Below, one piece after another: positions 26,930 through 39,705 of a stretch of DNA of 64,000 nucleotides (its first letter is position 1; the number at the start of each line of letters is the position of its first letter). The notes beneath the pieces were generated by a model. The model was not told the DNA's origin and did not search any database. It saw only the letters and a list, made by a program, of their open reading frames with translations. Source of the stretch: Panorpa germanica. Lineage: Eukaryota; Arthropoda; Insecta; Mecoptera; Panorpidae. The stretch is taken from contig OY783214.1 of assembly GCA_963678705.1 (NCBI GenBank), positions 10,168,001-10,232,000 of the forward strand, read 5' to 3'. The position numbers and the translations under genes are program-made.

Positions 26930-27218
26930 GGACTGGTACTTGTTTCGGATCATATTTTGATACCTCAGCCTCAACGCGTACAATCCTATCCTGCAGACTT
27001 CTAGACCGTTCACCAACTTGATTAAGTTGTGACGTTAATTCGGTGAATATATCATTAGCAATTAGAACAAGAGAAGCAAGTTGCCGTAACGCATTGCTTA
27101 AAGTGTTATTTGTTACAGCTTCTAGTTCTTCATCTTTGATTAAACATTCACCGTCTTCATTTCTCAAACTAGTTCGACTTAAATATTTCGGTTCTACAAC
27201 TCGTTGAACAAAAGGCAT
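26930..27218 (-). CDS. gukh: Guk-holder / NHS family protein, first coding exon (WAVE-homology region)
   Basis: This exon encodes 96 residues plus one base of a split codon. It begins MPFVQRVVEPKYLSR and ends DPKQVPV, then a GTAAGT donor occupies 26924-26929. From memory, human NHS starts MPFAKRIVEPQWLCR and has DPKQEAVPV at the end of its WAVE-homology domain, and Drosophila Guk-holder starts almost the same way, so the family call is firm. Residues 31-80 (ELEAVTNNTLSNALRQLASL and the following heptad-like helix) correspond to the helical WAVE-homology domain shared with SCAR/WAVE. Family members are adaptors at cell junctions and synapses. Drosophila Guk-holder binds the GUK region of Discs large. 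The ATG at 27216-27218 is the first in frame and has a good CAAAATG context. The upstream frame opens only with non-ATG codons. The rest of the protein must lie beyond a very long first intron, probably left of position 1. Confidence 0.88.
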
Positions 27219-27379
27219 TTTGAAAAATAAATTTATCAAAAATGAATGATAATTTAAATAAATATTTGACACACTTCATTCCACTAAATAAATAATTTAT
27301 TAAACTCTTACAAAATCACAACTATATTATAAATTTAAATTGTTTATTACTGTAATTTATACAGGGGTAACATCGTCAA

Positions 27380-27700
27380 AATAAATTATTATTTCTTTTG
27401 TAAATATGATTTAAAAATAAACACTGGGTGTATTATTTATTTAGACATTTAATGCCCTTTATTGTTTGTTTTTTAATCACATTTTCACACTCTCACTTTA
27501 TAAACAATTCGTTATCGTTCCCGATCCATGCCGGTAACCGGCTTTTAAACAAACCACGCTACATACAACCGACCGACACTTTCAACTGCCCGCGCTGGAA
27601 TGTTTGTCTTCGTTCAAACCCTCCAGTGCTGCCAGCATATCTACAACACAACATAAACAAATGGGAGAACTGTTTACTAACGCCATCTCTCCGCGTGAAT
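27380..27700 (-). promoter_or_regulatory. probable promoter and 5' UTR region of the gukh long transcript
   Basis: This is a GC-richer stretch directly upstream of the gukh start codon in an otherwise AT-rich setting. On the minus strand a GGGCAGTTG motif at about 27583-27591 resembles the arthropod initiator (TCAGT-like), and a TCGGTCGGTTG block lies 12-22 bases downstream. No TATA box is seen. Transcription from near 27587 would give about 370 nt of 5' UTR. A GTGAGA near 27500 could be a donor for a 5' UTR intron, but no matching acceptor is obvious. The plus-strand open frames here show no protein character. This is inference from position and motifs only. Confidence 0.45.
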
Positions 27701-27951
27701 GTGTACTAATAAATAACATTATCTTCACAAAGTTTAGTCAAGAAATAAACTATAGCTTAGATTTTCTTTTAATACTAAAATTTAAAATTTTACATAAACT
27801 TACTTTGACTGACCACCAGTCTAAAACATGGAGCGACTAAATCCAGTGGCGAACAATTGGTGTTAGTTTCCCCGAGGTTAAATGAGCCCCTAATAATGTA
27901 TGCAGAATAAATGCGTTACTGCATTTACATTAACAATTTTGCACGTCGAAA

Positions 27952-28401
27952 TATCCTCATTTATTAGTGATCAATTTTTCAATTGTTGATTGAATTGTCT
28001 ATTTTATTAAATATCTAAATGTTGACGGAGATATAGCAATTAAAAGTTTGAATTGTAGTTTTAGCGCTAGAAATGGTGGGCTACATTTGTATGACGTGAA
28101 ATGCATTTTAACGTCAGTTATTTGTTGAGTAGGTAGTCAAATAATCAAGTCAAGTCAAAGAATAATAAGTTTTTATTTTATTTAACTCTGCTAAAGCTGA
28201 CATAATATTGGAATTTTATTGTTCCTTGAAATAGCTGTAAATAATATTTGATATTTTGATATATAAATACAAATAGCAGAGATTTATGAGCTGTAAGATT
28301 TGGCAGCGGTTGTTATGTCACATGGATTTGGAATGTGTACAACGTTGAATTCTTTTAATAATTAAAGAGACAAAATTACTTTTTTAATTGTAATATCTCT
28401 C
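27952..28401 (+). mobile_element. F1 element copy 2, lacking both termini
   Basis: The body aligns with the other F1 copies from the TCCTCATTTATTAGTG block to TTAATTGTAATATCTCTC. The outer 5' TIR is lost or diverged and about 120 bases of the 3' end are missing. It also lacks about 25 internal bases after TTGAGTAGGTAG. It lies less than 400 bp upstream of the putative gukh promoter. Confidence 0.8.
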
Positions 28402-31400
28402 GAAGAAAAGTTGCGGTCAAATTGCTCAGTTGTTTATACCCGAATTTATGAATTTTTATTTGAAGCGAGTTTTTAAGAAGAGAATTAAAAAGTTACTTGC
28501 AAATAGTTATTTATCATACTTAATTAATGCGAACATTTAATATAATCATTATTTGTAAATTTTGTACACATATTGTAAATACTTAGAAATACTTAAAAAC
28601 CATGTACAATACGGTGAAAAATTCATATCTGTCTCAAAGGAATATTATATATATTATTCGTCTTCTCCTCACGATAAATATTTCAATAAATTATAAGTTT
28701 CAGTAACGGTTTTTTTAAGTAAAAGTTGTGAAGTGAAGTTGTGAAATTTCACAACAAATCGTTGCTCCATTGTTACACTTAACATTTCTCCGTCGATATT
28801 TATATTAAATTAATAATAACAACAAATGCATAGTTTTGTAAGACAATTATTTCATTTTATTAGTAGTTTTATATATATACCTTCAATACAAATACAAGTA
28901 AATCATAATTTATAATTATTATTACACAAATATGTATATAAGGTTTAAAAATACAATAAAAATAATTTCATTTATTATAATCAAGCTCATTCTGTATTTT
29001 ATAAATTTATTATTATTATTTATTACCATTATTACAAGAGTTTTCTTTAAAAAAACAATTCATAAAAACTCCATTTTTTTTAAATTCTTATTTCGATATT
29101 TTTGTTATGCGTTCGCTTTGATATGATTTTATTTTAGAAATGCAAATTAATATTTAATAAATTTTAAGATGAAATTAGAATTTAGATGAAATGATACTTC
29201 GAATATAATAACGAACATTACAACACATAATATTTCTTTTATTTTTTGACATCTAACATCTATTTATACTTTTATATATAATGCAATTCTAATAACAACA
29301 ACAAATAAAACAAACATCACAGCACATTACGTTTGACATTTTATGTCGCATATGAAAATTAGAAACAGAGCAGTATCTTGAAATCATGTTTTAGGTAAAG
29401 ATGTCTATCCAACTGATGACGTGGAAGAAAATCTATTGGTTAAGTGTTCTGTATCATTTTAAAAGCAAAACTTCTGAATTACAACCGAAATCTTGTGTCT
29501 ATATAGATTTAAAATGACAGTAAAGAGTTGAATAATTGAAGAACACTTCAACACTTCAGATTCTTCCTCGCCTTTATTGTTTTTTGTATTTGTTTTTGTT
29601 TTGTGAGCAGCAAATAAGTATGTAATGTGCAGATATACTTCTTTTTACGACCAAATATTAACTATTAAATATTTAGCAAAGTTTCAAACCTTATAAACAT
29701 TTCGAATATCTCTGGAATCTATGCAACTCGAATATTGTTTTCGTCGTTATCCGAAAATTCAAATTTTAGAGTTATCTTACTCATGAGCGTTAAGTACGAG
29801 TATATTATTATTGCCTTTAAATTTAATTATCTAAATTAACATTTGGTCGTATTGCTTTTCTACAATAAAAACTTAACATTTAAAACACAAAATATTTGAA
29901 CCTTGTCAGCATGACATATTAGAAGGCTTATAATTTTTATATTCTCTTAATTTTTATACTAGAATTCATTATATCCTAGAAACGTTTTATTTTTAAACAA
30001 TTAAAGCTTATTTATAAACTAACTGTATACCAAAATACAATTAGTTAAACAATTATAAAAGAAAACTATAAAGTATGTCCAACATACAAAGAATATATAA
30101 ATCTTGTATTTGAATATTAAAATTAACTAATCATATATTTTAATACTATTTACTTATTTAACTTACTATATTTTAAATTTGGCAGTCTGGACTATTTAAG
30201 TTAACCACAAAGTTATGAATACAAAAAATGATTATCGTATAATGATGTAATGTGATCAAAATTATATAAATGTGTTTGTATAATAGATAGAGACAACGCT
30301 AATACGATGGTCTCTTTCTAGAAAACTATTATCTTTCTTTACCAACTTATGACAATATTCGGTAAATTAATTTATAATAGTGTTATTATTTATTTTGTTA
30401 TATAACTATTTAATATATTAATACAGCTAGCGGAACATTTGCGGAGCATTTATCTACGAGAAAAATATGCTATTTTATAATGTCTTATTACTTCAAATCT
30501 TATTGAGCAATGATGAGATATATAGAAATTTTGAATCTAAAAGTTATCATTTTATATAATTATTTCGTATTCAAAAGAAATCAAATTTTGTCAGTTTAAA
30601 ATGTTGATTAAACACGAAGTAGAGTTCTTTTAAAACAAATTCTAGCATATACAAAGATCCGAATGAATCTTCGTCCTGCGCACAAACCATTATAAATCTG
30701 GCTTAGTATATACTCAGTGCCCGATTAAGCTGTCTTGGGTCGAAAGACGTGTCATTCTTTATTTCAATTATATTATATATTTAAATCAATTATATCAATT
30801 TCCCAAATACCTAACTTTTTAATCAATTATATCTAAAAAGTTAGTCCCACATATATATATATTCTATTTATCTTACCATTTTGCTTTTACATAAAAGTAA
30901 TTCAATACAAGACAAGATACTAGAATACCTTCCAATAATAACACTGAATTTATTCAAAAAAATTTGAAGTTTTAAGATCATTAAACTTTTAATTATTTTA
31001 TTAAGTTTTGAAAAGTTCTCGTGAAATATTTATAGAAGTTATTGGCAATAAGAATTTGTAGATTTTTGGTCGGTAGCACTTACTTTAATATTTACCAGAG
31101 TGTATTTTATTCATGCATTTCCAATAAATATATTTAATATGTAAAATCTAATATTAAAATAACATATAAACAAATTAAATAACACTGAAATTTTTTATCG
31201 ACATTTAATAACATGATGTAAATGATAATGAAGGGTTAAACGTGTCCGGATCAGCTATGGGTAATAGTTAAATAAAATATTAAATATAAAGTATTACATG
31301 AATGTAAAATAATATTTATGTGTTTTGTTTAGCGGGATAAATATTTTAAATAAATGAATTTCGTAATAGTATTTCTGTTTTGTTACTTTTGCCAAAACAT

Positions 31401-31664
31401 ATTTAATTGAAATTAGCAATTTAACTACTAGACTTCAAATGAGAGACAAAACTAAAATTTGCTTCTGTTTTTATATTAAAAATGCACGAATTGAATATTT
31501 GTTTCTTTAGCACATTAAACAGTGACAGCCTTAATAATTAATTAATACAATAAGCTTATACATTCATTAATCTAATGATAGATCGACCTATGTAGTAATG
31601 TTTTAATATTTACATGCAATATTATCTAACGAGTACTACACGTTATCGAACACAGAGTCAATCT

Positions 31665-31713
<49 letters not shown>

Positions 31714-32557
31714 GAGCGTTAAAATATATCTTAATCTTACGAATTAGTTTAGAGAATTAAAACTTAGCTAAAATCAATATATTTAATTATTAGATACAGA
31801 ATTTATAAGCTATCTACTTTCATCCATCTTTTATCTATATCATAGATTTGAAGGTTAAAAAGTTTTGCATTTATTGAATGCAAAACGTAATAATGCAACA
31901 CGCTTTATAACTATTAGGTAGCGATTCGCTTAAAATAACATTTACGTAGCAGATATAAATTGAGATTACTTCGATACCATGTATGTTAAAATTTATATAA
32001 CATACTATGTTCAGTTAACATAAGGGTAGCCTCACACTGCATCCGACTGTTTGCTACACCGACTTTTTTAGTATAATGTATTTAAGTAGTTTCGCATGAG
32101 TACATTTTATCATGAGATGAACTGCCGGCACTGTATATTATATCTGTATCGTTTTCCTTTCTCTTTCTCATTCTCAGTATGGTACTTTAATGTCCAGATG
32201 TATTAACCATGTTATACATACGGATGTACGAAATACATAATACAGTGATCTATTTAAAAAAACATTCAAATAAAAACTGATTCTCATGATAAAGTGTGCT
32301 AATTTGACTACTGAAAAAATTGCACGGCGCAAGATGAAAGTTGCATTGTGAGAAAGCTCTAATATTTTTATTTTTAAATATTTCTGGTACAAGATATTGT
32401 ACCGTGGTGTCGTATAAAGGTAGCAGTAGCGTACCATTAAAGTTTGTAAAGGGCCCATGGAATAAATATTTTTTACTACATTCGAGCTATAGCATTTATG
32501 ATAACTTTCGGATGTAACTATTATAATTTAATGATTATTATGTAAAGAATTAATTAC
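28402..32557. other. AT-rich stretch without a supported gene
   Basis: Very low complexity. The 64-codon plus-strand frame at 28932-29126 is Phe/Ile-rich and looks like chance. A possible hAT-MITE left-end remnant lies near 30716 and a TA run at 31668-31712. Confidence 0.5.
31668..31712. repeat. (TA)n microsatellite, 45 bp
   Basis: A pure TA run in featureless AT-rich DNA. Confidence 0.97.
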
Positions 32558-32774
32558 TATAGTTCAAATTACGAGAGTTAGCGGCGACTCATATTTAAAA
32601 CAAGTTGTGGGGTATAAACTGCCGATATAACTAAAAAGCACTGACTCACTAATTTTTCTATAATGTGTATAGAAACGAAGAAGATAAAATTCATTTTCGT
32701 ATTATAGATTTATACCGCTCTTATAACCTCTTTTAAGTATAAGTCGTCGCCGAACTATCGTGATTTGGACTATA
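32558..32774. mobile_element. 217 bp MITE, TIR family TATAGTTCAAATTACGAGAG, long form
   Basis: The ends are inverted repeats of about 43 bases: left TATAGTTCAAATTACGAGAG; right, inverted, TATAGTCCAAATCACGATAG. TATA at both tips would fit a TA target duplication (Tc1/mariner-like), but this is not proven. A shorter relative lies at 61664-61813. Confidence 0.75.
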
Positions 32775-33553
32775 TGTTCCTTTCTGTAATAAGCTTTTAA
32801 GCCTTTTTTTTACAACAGCAATGGTACGCCACTGAATTATACTTCGGTAACATAAATATACGTAATACTTTTTTATTTTCGTAAATTATTTATTATTTCG
32901 TCAATAATATCATATGTACTATATTACATAAGTACATAACAAAGTGGCACATAAGCATAATTATTGGTCATCAGTATGACTATAATAAAAATTAATATAG
33001 TATTACTATATTACCATTAAACAAATGTTTACAATCAGCTATAAACGAAATTCCTTGTCATTAATACATATAAATACCCGGCGCGTCCACCACTGAGCTT
33101 AAAGCTCGTAGCGCTAGAAAATACTCATACACTAATAGACTGAGCAAAGCAGCTTTAAGCATATCATCGATAAATGACATATACACACTACGATGAAGTG
33201 ATTCGATTTACTACGCGTTTCTGAATTCGTTATTGGGATAATATATACACAATGGGAAAATTCAGATTGAAAAATAAATAAACTTTAATTAAAAACATTA
33301 TTTTTTTGATACTTTACCGTTGATAATGTTATGATCTTAAATTATTTTAATTATTGTTTATATAAAATTTAATTTACAGTCAAATGTTTTGTTGATCTTG
33401 AACAACGTTGCGCAATAATCCATACTTTTACTTGTGTCATAAAATAGAAATTAAATCGCAAGAATAACTTCTTCTCAATCCAAATTCCCAACATGTCTAT
33501 TCAATCTTCGGTAAACGCTAAATAATTTAATAGATTCAATCGCAAATATTACA

Positions 33554-33559
33554 TTTATT
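33554..33559 (-). terminator. candidate polyadenylation signal of the coiled-coil gene
   Basis: An AATAAA on the minus strand lies about 160 bases past the TAG stop. It is the first canonical hexamer I see downstream. In DNA this AT-rich such hexamers are common, so position is the only support. Confidence 0.35.
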
Positions 33560-33719
33560 AATTATATACACGCCTGATAATTTACTGATTTTGTAAATAT
33601 TTTTTCAGGCTGTTTTTTCATCGGTATCTTTAAACTTTTTTAACCATGTCTCTTCTGTAGTTTTCCACTAGATTTTCAGGGCGCCTAACTCTGTTCGTTT
33701 GCTCGTCTGTTCTCTGCTG

Positions 33720-36700
33720 CTATGCGTCAACTTCATGGCACACCTCCATGTAATCAGGATGGTGCATTATGTCCTTTATCATGTCCTTGAGCATTGTGTA
33801 ACGTGGAAATATCGGGTAGACTTTAGAGTTGGTATATTCGGACTGAAAAATGTTACAAATAAACAATTCATTTATTAATAGATATTTTATGTATGATCAA
33901 GAGATAATAAAGATGAATAGAGATACGGTATGACCATATATAATTTCTTAGAAGAGAAGGAAAGCGAGAGAATTCGTGTGCAACAACGAAGAGCAACCCT
34001 TGCTATGCATTCCAATGACGTCATTTGCATAGTTGATATTAGTTGTTGCCACAGTAGACTCGTAACGAACGTGAACACGGTTTATCTCTCGCTTTCCTTC
34101 CAAGTTAAATACAATAAAGTCTAATGCGAGTCGTGCGGATATGTGGACGCTTATCTTGTAATTGGGACGGTTACAACGGATGTTGGACGGTTACAACGTA
34201 TGATTAAATTTGAATAGCTTTTGCATATTAAAACGCACACAAATTCAAAACTGTCAGTTATGTTTGATCCCTAAACTTTATTCAAACTCCTTCTTTTTTA
34301 ACTTTCACGTGAAATAAATTGTATCCAGTCAAAAATGCCTTTCAACATATGAAAAATTACCTATTTTTAGGTCTCGCAAAATTAATTGTGTGTATAGTCA
34401 TATTTTGAATAATAGAATTTTTTAGACATAATTTAATATGATTAAGGTCTTGGAGCTTATGTTAGGTAGGGTTGTGGGGCTAAAAACCCCCTAAGCTTCC
34501 TTCTAGGCACGCCTATGTCACTTTTGAATATTTTAATGTTATTTTACATGTGTAATGCTTATCATAATAGTTATCTGTAATATAATTCGTTTACATCAAA
34601 TTATAATAGCGCGTGTAACACTAACAAACATTGCATCTATTGTATTAAACGTGACGTCAGAGGATTCTTAAAATGACACAGTATGTGTCTCTTTAATTTT
34701 CGTGTTTTTAAACTGCACTTTTACAATACCGATACTAATTAGAAATAATAGGAGAGTTGAGTATCCTGATAGAATTTAAGACAAAGTAAACAACCCAATT
34801 AAGGGTATTTTCTTCAACAAAAGAGAAATAAATTCGTCATTAGTGCAATCAATGATCGACATATTGTAATGATCGAAGTTTTCTCAAATTACCAGATACG
34901 TCTTATCTCCGTGACAGCGACAGCCCATTAAACAAAATTACCTTCAATACTCTAATGAGATTCCTCAGCCCCGAGTACTTCTTCAAGAGGCGGTACATGT
35001 CGTTGGTCATTTGAGTGTTTTCCGTCTCAATCTGCAGCGTTGTCATATCTGTAACACACACACACATATACACTTGCAAGGAGAATACACTACAATCTAT
35101 AAAATTATAGACTTCACGAATAAAATGCTGACTTTATAGATTAAAGTTTGAAACTTTCTAACTTGTTCGTATCTGGAAATCTAATCTTCTCTTGCAAATG
35201 AGTTTAAATTTGTTTAAGTAGAGATACGAATACTTCTATAAGGTGCAGGGGTGTATTCTAGATAACGAAACCAATTTTAAACTTTTTTGGAAAGTTTCTA
35301 GATTAGAAAAGTAGAAGTATATCTTACTTTCAAGACGGTCTATTCTTTCTCTTCGATCAGCGGCTTCCTCGGCTAGTTTAGCTGAAGTTTTAACACCCTC
35401 TCCTGATTTTTGTGTCTTCTCCATAATGGCGCATGCGCGCAAAACAAACGACGGTACAGTTTCTTGTTTTTCTTGTTTCGGTATATCTACAAGTGTCCAG
35501 TATTGTGTCTCTAAGCGAATCACGTCCTAAAACATCGTAAGATGATATATAAATACAGCGGCATTTGCTGTTAAATATATAAAACCTCTTTTATTATCCT
35601 TTGCCTACATCAAAAACCTGTGGTATACGTACCACATCAATAAACGACACCACACATTGTATTTGTATGTAAAAAATAAATTTTATTTGTCCATGAACGA
35701 AAAGGTTCAAAATCTCTGATTTCTATAACGTACCACTTTATATTTTACGATATTTTTGTCTATATAAAAAGAAAAAAACGGGCAAATAACAAAATCTAAT
35801 AAATTTTTATATGAAATTTTTATGTAGCTAGAACATAGAATGGTGCTAATTTGTTTTTGCAGTGTTTAAATGAGCTTTTCGCACGAGCTTTTATTATGTT
35901 ATTTACTAAGTTTGGAATATATTACTTCACATAGGAAAATAATAACTCTAGACGCTTTTTTTCCCACGTTGTACAACTATTATGATAGAAGAAAACACAA
36001 TAATTACCAGTTCATTTTATTCAAAGTATAAATGTGGTCGGATTAGTAATATAATTAAGTTAATGTTTCATCGCTTGTACCTTGATCATAGCTTTTAACA
36101 ACTGGTATCTCTGAAATATGTTTCTCTGTTGCTTAGAATCATTATATTTTGTCATCAGAGTCACTAATGACTTCTTTGCAGTGTCGTATGAGTCCTCTAG
36201 CCGAATTCGAACTGCTCGAAGTCGCTCATTTGTATCAATAACTTCCTCCTTTGTTTGTCCACCTTAATAAGAAAGTAGTTAGCAGTCTAATAAGATAATA
36301 ATAACTAAACTACGAAGTTAGCAGTCTAATAAGAAAATGATAACTAAATTTAAACTCAGCATTTCTTTAACTTACTTGATGTGCCTTCGTCTTTAACATC
36401 TTGTACAATTCGCCGCACACTTTGTGTAAATTTTCCGACCAAATTAGTACTTGTATCTGCAACAAAAGAAGAAAAAAGTCATTGAAAAGCTGCTTACTAT
36501 CTAAATGACAATAATCAGTTCCTATTGTTGCAATAAAATGTGGAAAGACCAACAAGAGACGACACAATGGTTGTGCTTACTATGAAAAATATACGCTTAT
36601 TAAATTCTTTTTGATAAAGTATGAAATTGCGCAAGTAAAAATCGATTTCTGTTTTGGTTTTAAGGGTGGTGTAGCACCTTAAAACGTATATATACGTAGA

Positions 36701-37176
36701 TGGATTATCATGGTGTGTAGTGTTATTAGGGTTTCTTACTCCCCCGGTTTTGTAACTTCGTTATCCTGGAAACCCACCTGTGCTTCCATCCCTGTTAACC
36801 CCTCTTACACTTTGACACTGTAGATTACCACGAGACACTACTTCTATACTGCAATATCTTCCACCAGGAGCCCCTAGCGCCTAGAGATGAATCTTTGTAA
36901 AGGTTAGCGTCAACAAACCAGCATCAGAGGTGTGCTTGCATATCTCAGTACAACAAGAATAGAATGCGGCGTATCAAAGAGGGTTTTAATAATTTTTATG
37001 GATAGTCACTTGTTTGCTCCGGCTTCAATGAACTTTTAGAGGCGTGTCCCTTTTTTTCATTGTTTTCCTCATCTTCCTACAGAGAAGCAGGCATAAGGTC
37101 TTCGCTATTCGCCCCTTTCTACGTCTAAAGGGATTGGGTCTATACTTACAATACCATTGTTGAAAATACTCCACAT
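33720..37176 (-). CDS. unrecognised 261-residue coiled-coil protein, seven exons
   Basis: Coding exons, all on the minus strand: 37150-37176, 37010-37076, 36376-36456, 36081-36262, 35328-35526, 34942-35048 and 33720-33842. They total 786 bases including a TAG stop. All junctions keep frame, with split codons N32, S59 and N186. Most acceptors have clear pyrimidine tracts, for example TTCTTTTGTTGCAG, and most donors are GTAAGN. The weakest donor is GTGACT after exon 2. The protein starts MWSIFNNGI. A charged linker at 10-31 precedes helix-rich, coiled-coil-like stretches at about 36-125 and 150-220. A motif LETQYW lies at 124-129, and the C-terminus holds FPRYTMLKDMIKDIMHHPDY. LETQYW recalls LETRYW of human C3orf14/CEP15, but this is a weak match from memory. 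Function is unknown; a cytoskeletal or centrosomal role is only a guess. No stop lies just upstream of the ATG, so an earlier start is possible. Confidence 0.8.
33956..34100. mobile_element. 145 bp MITE-like element with 16 bp perfect TIRs, in the last intron of the coiled-coil gene
   Basis: The left end GAAGGAAAGCGAGAGA is exactly matched by the inverted right end at 34085-34100. A related right half (CTCTCTCGCTTTCCTTCTC) occurs at 15944-15968. The open frames across it on both strands are consequences of the palindrome, not genes. No clear target duplication is visible, so the superfamily is not assigned. Confidence 0.6.
36277..36354. repeat. 39 bp tandem duplication inside an intron
   Basis: Two copies with period 39 both start AGTTAGCAGTCTAATAAGA. 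They differ at a few positions. They lie in the intron between coding exons 3 and 4 of the coiled-coil gene, close to the exon 4 acceptor, and do not touch coding sequence. Confidence 0.85.
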
Positions 37177-39009
37177 TACGCTTTTAATGTATTTTTTCGA
37201 TATAAACCGGCTAATACTGATACGGTTTATACAAAGAATACTTAATGCGAGGTGTGCAAAGACTTACATGCTGATAAGTGGACACTAACCTTAAGAAGCT
37301 ACACACCGGACCATTCGTATATCGACACTCAAACAAATTAATGAAACGAGAATAGAGACTATAGTAAAATGGAAGAAACTTTATTTTCTCTAACTTTTAG
37401 AATCATTGGTGCGTTGACCTTGGTTTTTTATTCAAACGGTAGACTTGTTAGAGTCGTAATTACATTTATCTTTGCTAAGTTTATTCAAGTTAATGTCTAT
37501 ATTTAATTAGTTTAAAAATTAAGAATAATTAACTCTTCGGATTCGTTGTTCACATTCTGCAGTTACAGTTACTTGCATTACTACTGCGGATCGGGTAGGA
37601 GGAAGGGTGTGATGGGGGGTTGTTAATTAAATTTACTTAATTACTCGTATTAGTAATTGTTTATGAATTGTAAAATAGAATATAGATTACATTAAGGCTT
37701 GTATATAAGAGAATATTGCCTTTCATCGCCAAGTTCTATTTGCTGCTAAAAGGTCCCTCTAAATGTGTGAGGTCTATGACTTAGACCATGTCCCATCGCC
37801 GCACTCTGGGAGACTCTGAATATGATGCTAAATGAATGAGAAAATGATATTCTCTTTATTAGCCAAGTCAAATAGACTGATAAGTCTGGAATGAAAGTAA
37901 GCTGAATTTTTGCAGGGATCTTTATTTTAACGTTCTGAAGACTGGTTAAATAATCTTTTATCACTGAAATGACTAATAGTCATTTCCTATGCGTCATATG
38001 TCATCAGAAAATATAATAAATCTTGTAGATCATAATATTCTATATATATGATATAATGTATTTTTCCGTATGATCAACTGTTTCCGAGATGTAGCTTTTT
38101 TATTTTCCTTTCTAGGTAAAATGCCTATTCAAATGTATCTGATTTTTAGTAGTATTATTAATTGTAATAATTTGCTTCTCGGAAATTTCTACCTCCTTTC
38201 AACCATTTCATAGAAACAAGTCGGTAGAGATTGTGAAATACAACAGTGATTTTGTAAATTACGTCAATTGTTTTGTAAATTTCAAAATAAGTTAAACATA
38301 AATAGACGGGTATAGGTCGACAGATTGGTCCAAAGAAAAGAGACCGAAAAAATTGAATGACATCTTGAATGACATTTTTCTTTTGCTGCGCATTTCCCTA
38401 CCTCTCACATGTATCCCAGGCGCGCACCTCGTGTGCCTTCTGTTAAAACCGAGGCTCAGAACATGTACGATTCGTAATAATTGAATTGAGAAATTATTAC
38501 AATGTTATACACATTATTAGTAACATTACAATATGTAAGATCTCTTAGTAGTTTAACCCAGTTTAAAAATAAAATGTGTTTCTTCATATAATAAGACCGG
38601 TTTAAATTATTACAAAAAGTACTGTAATTTAATAACTTTCAGTATCATAAAACGTTGATCGTAAAAAGTAATAGTATAAAAATTTTTTATACAAAATCGT
38701 TTTATGTCATTCCTATACTTAGATAATGTATAAGTTATATACATTGGAAGCTGCAGCGGTACGCGGATCTGAACAGCATGAAGTAGAATGGGTTGCATGT
38801 TCCAGATGTGCAGGCGTATATAATATAAAGTAACTATCCTTTAGAGTAGACGGTAGGGTAATTTACTTACCGTGGCAGGATGTGATTTAATTTGATTTTC
38901 ATGTCTAGTTAAGGTAATATAAAGTTTTCACAGTAATAGCATAAATAATTTACTAGATTACTTGTTAAATGATTTTGTTTTCAACTGCTCAATTGCAGAC
39001 GCCTATATA

Positions 39010-39091
<82 letters not shown>

Positions 39092-39705
39092 TATATCCCG
39101 AAAAACGCTATGCCTGATACAAAGTTGACTTATGGAGGGGCATTTTTTCGAGAAAATTATACTTTATTGTATTTTGCTAAATTACGTTGGACAAATAAAT
39201 AATAATCAATATTAATAATTAAATTATTATAATATAAAATTTATTAAAAGGTAAGTGAAACCAAAGAGACTCAGTTTCTAAAAGAATTGTTCTTAAGTAG
39301 GTTTTTCTTGAGGTTTTTCTTTTGAATTGAGTTCATTGTATCTTGTATATTATATATTCATGTTTACCAATTTATTATTAAAATTTCGACAATAAATGTT
39401 TCCGTTAAAATAGCTTATAAATAATTCAAATATTACCATATTTATTTCATGATGTGAAATGTGCGCTAATTGTTAAATAATAATATTGAAATGTATGAAA
39501 AATGGAAATGAGCAAATTTTGATTTTGCAAAATGAGCCAGCGACACGGGACCTAGAGCGGTCTACATTTACGTTTGTAGTGACATCTGCATTTGTAATTT
39601 TTAATTTTTCATCAGAAATAAACGGCAACAAACAATGAAATGAAAGTAACATACGAGTATATCCCGTTAGATTAGCTTTATGACAGATTGTTTTTTATTT
39701 TCCAG
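37177..39705. other. upstream flank of the coiled-coil gene
   Basis: The promoter of the coiled-coil gene should lie here but I see no clear TATA box or initiator. A GC-richer patch at 38385-38460 (CCCAGGCGCGCACCTCG) has no coding signal. The minus-strand frame at 37746-37964 is not bounded by splice sites. Confidence 0.4.
39004..39096. repeat. (TA)n microsatellite, about 93 bp, with two G/C interruptions
   Basis: A TA run broken by TGTA near 39014 and TACATA near 39085. It is the longest microsatellite in the window. Confidence 0.97.

Noticed and set aside
26930-27218. Reading the exon as SCAR/WAVE itself
   Set aside because: The helix is WAVE-like, but the MPF.QR.VEP start and DPKQ..VPV end match the NHS/Guk-holder family rather than SCAR.
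27428-27840. Two overlapping plus-strand frames of 93 and 78 codons
   Set aside because: They lie antisense to the gukh promoter and 5' UTR, and the GC-richer composition of that region explains them.
33887-34124. Overlapping plus and minus frames of about 63 codons
   Set aside because: Both cross a palindromic MITE-like element in an intron.
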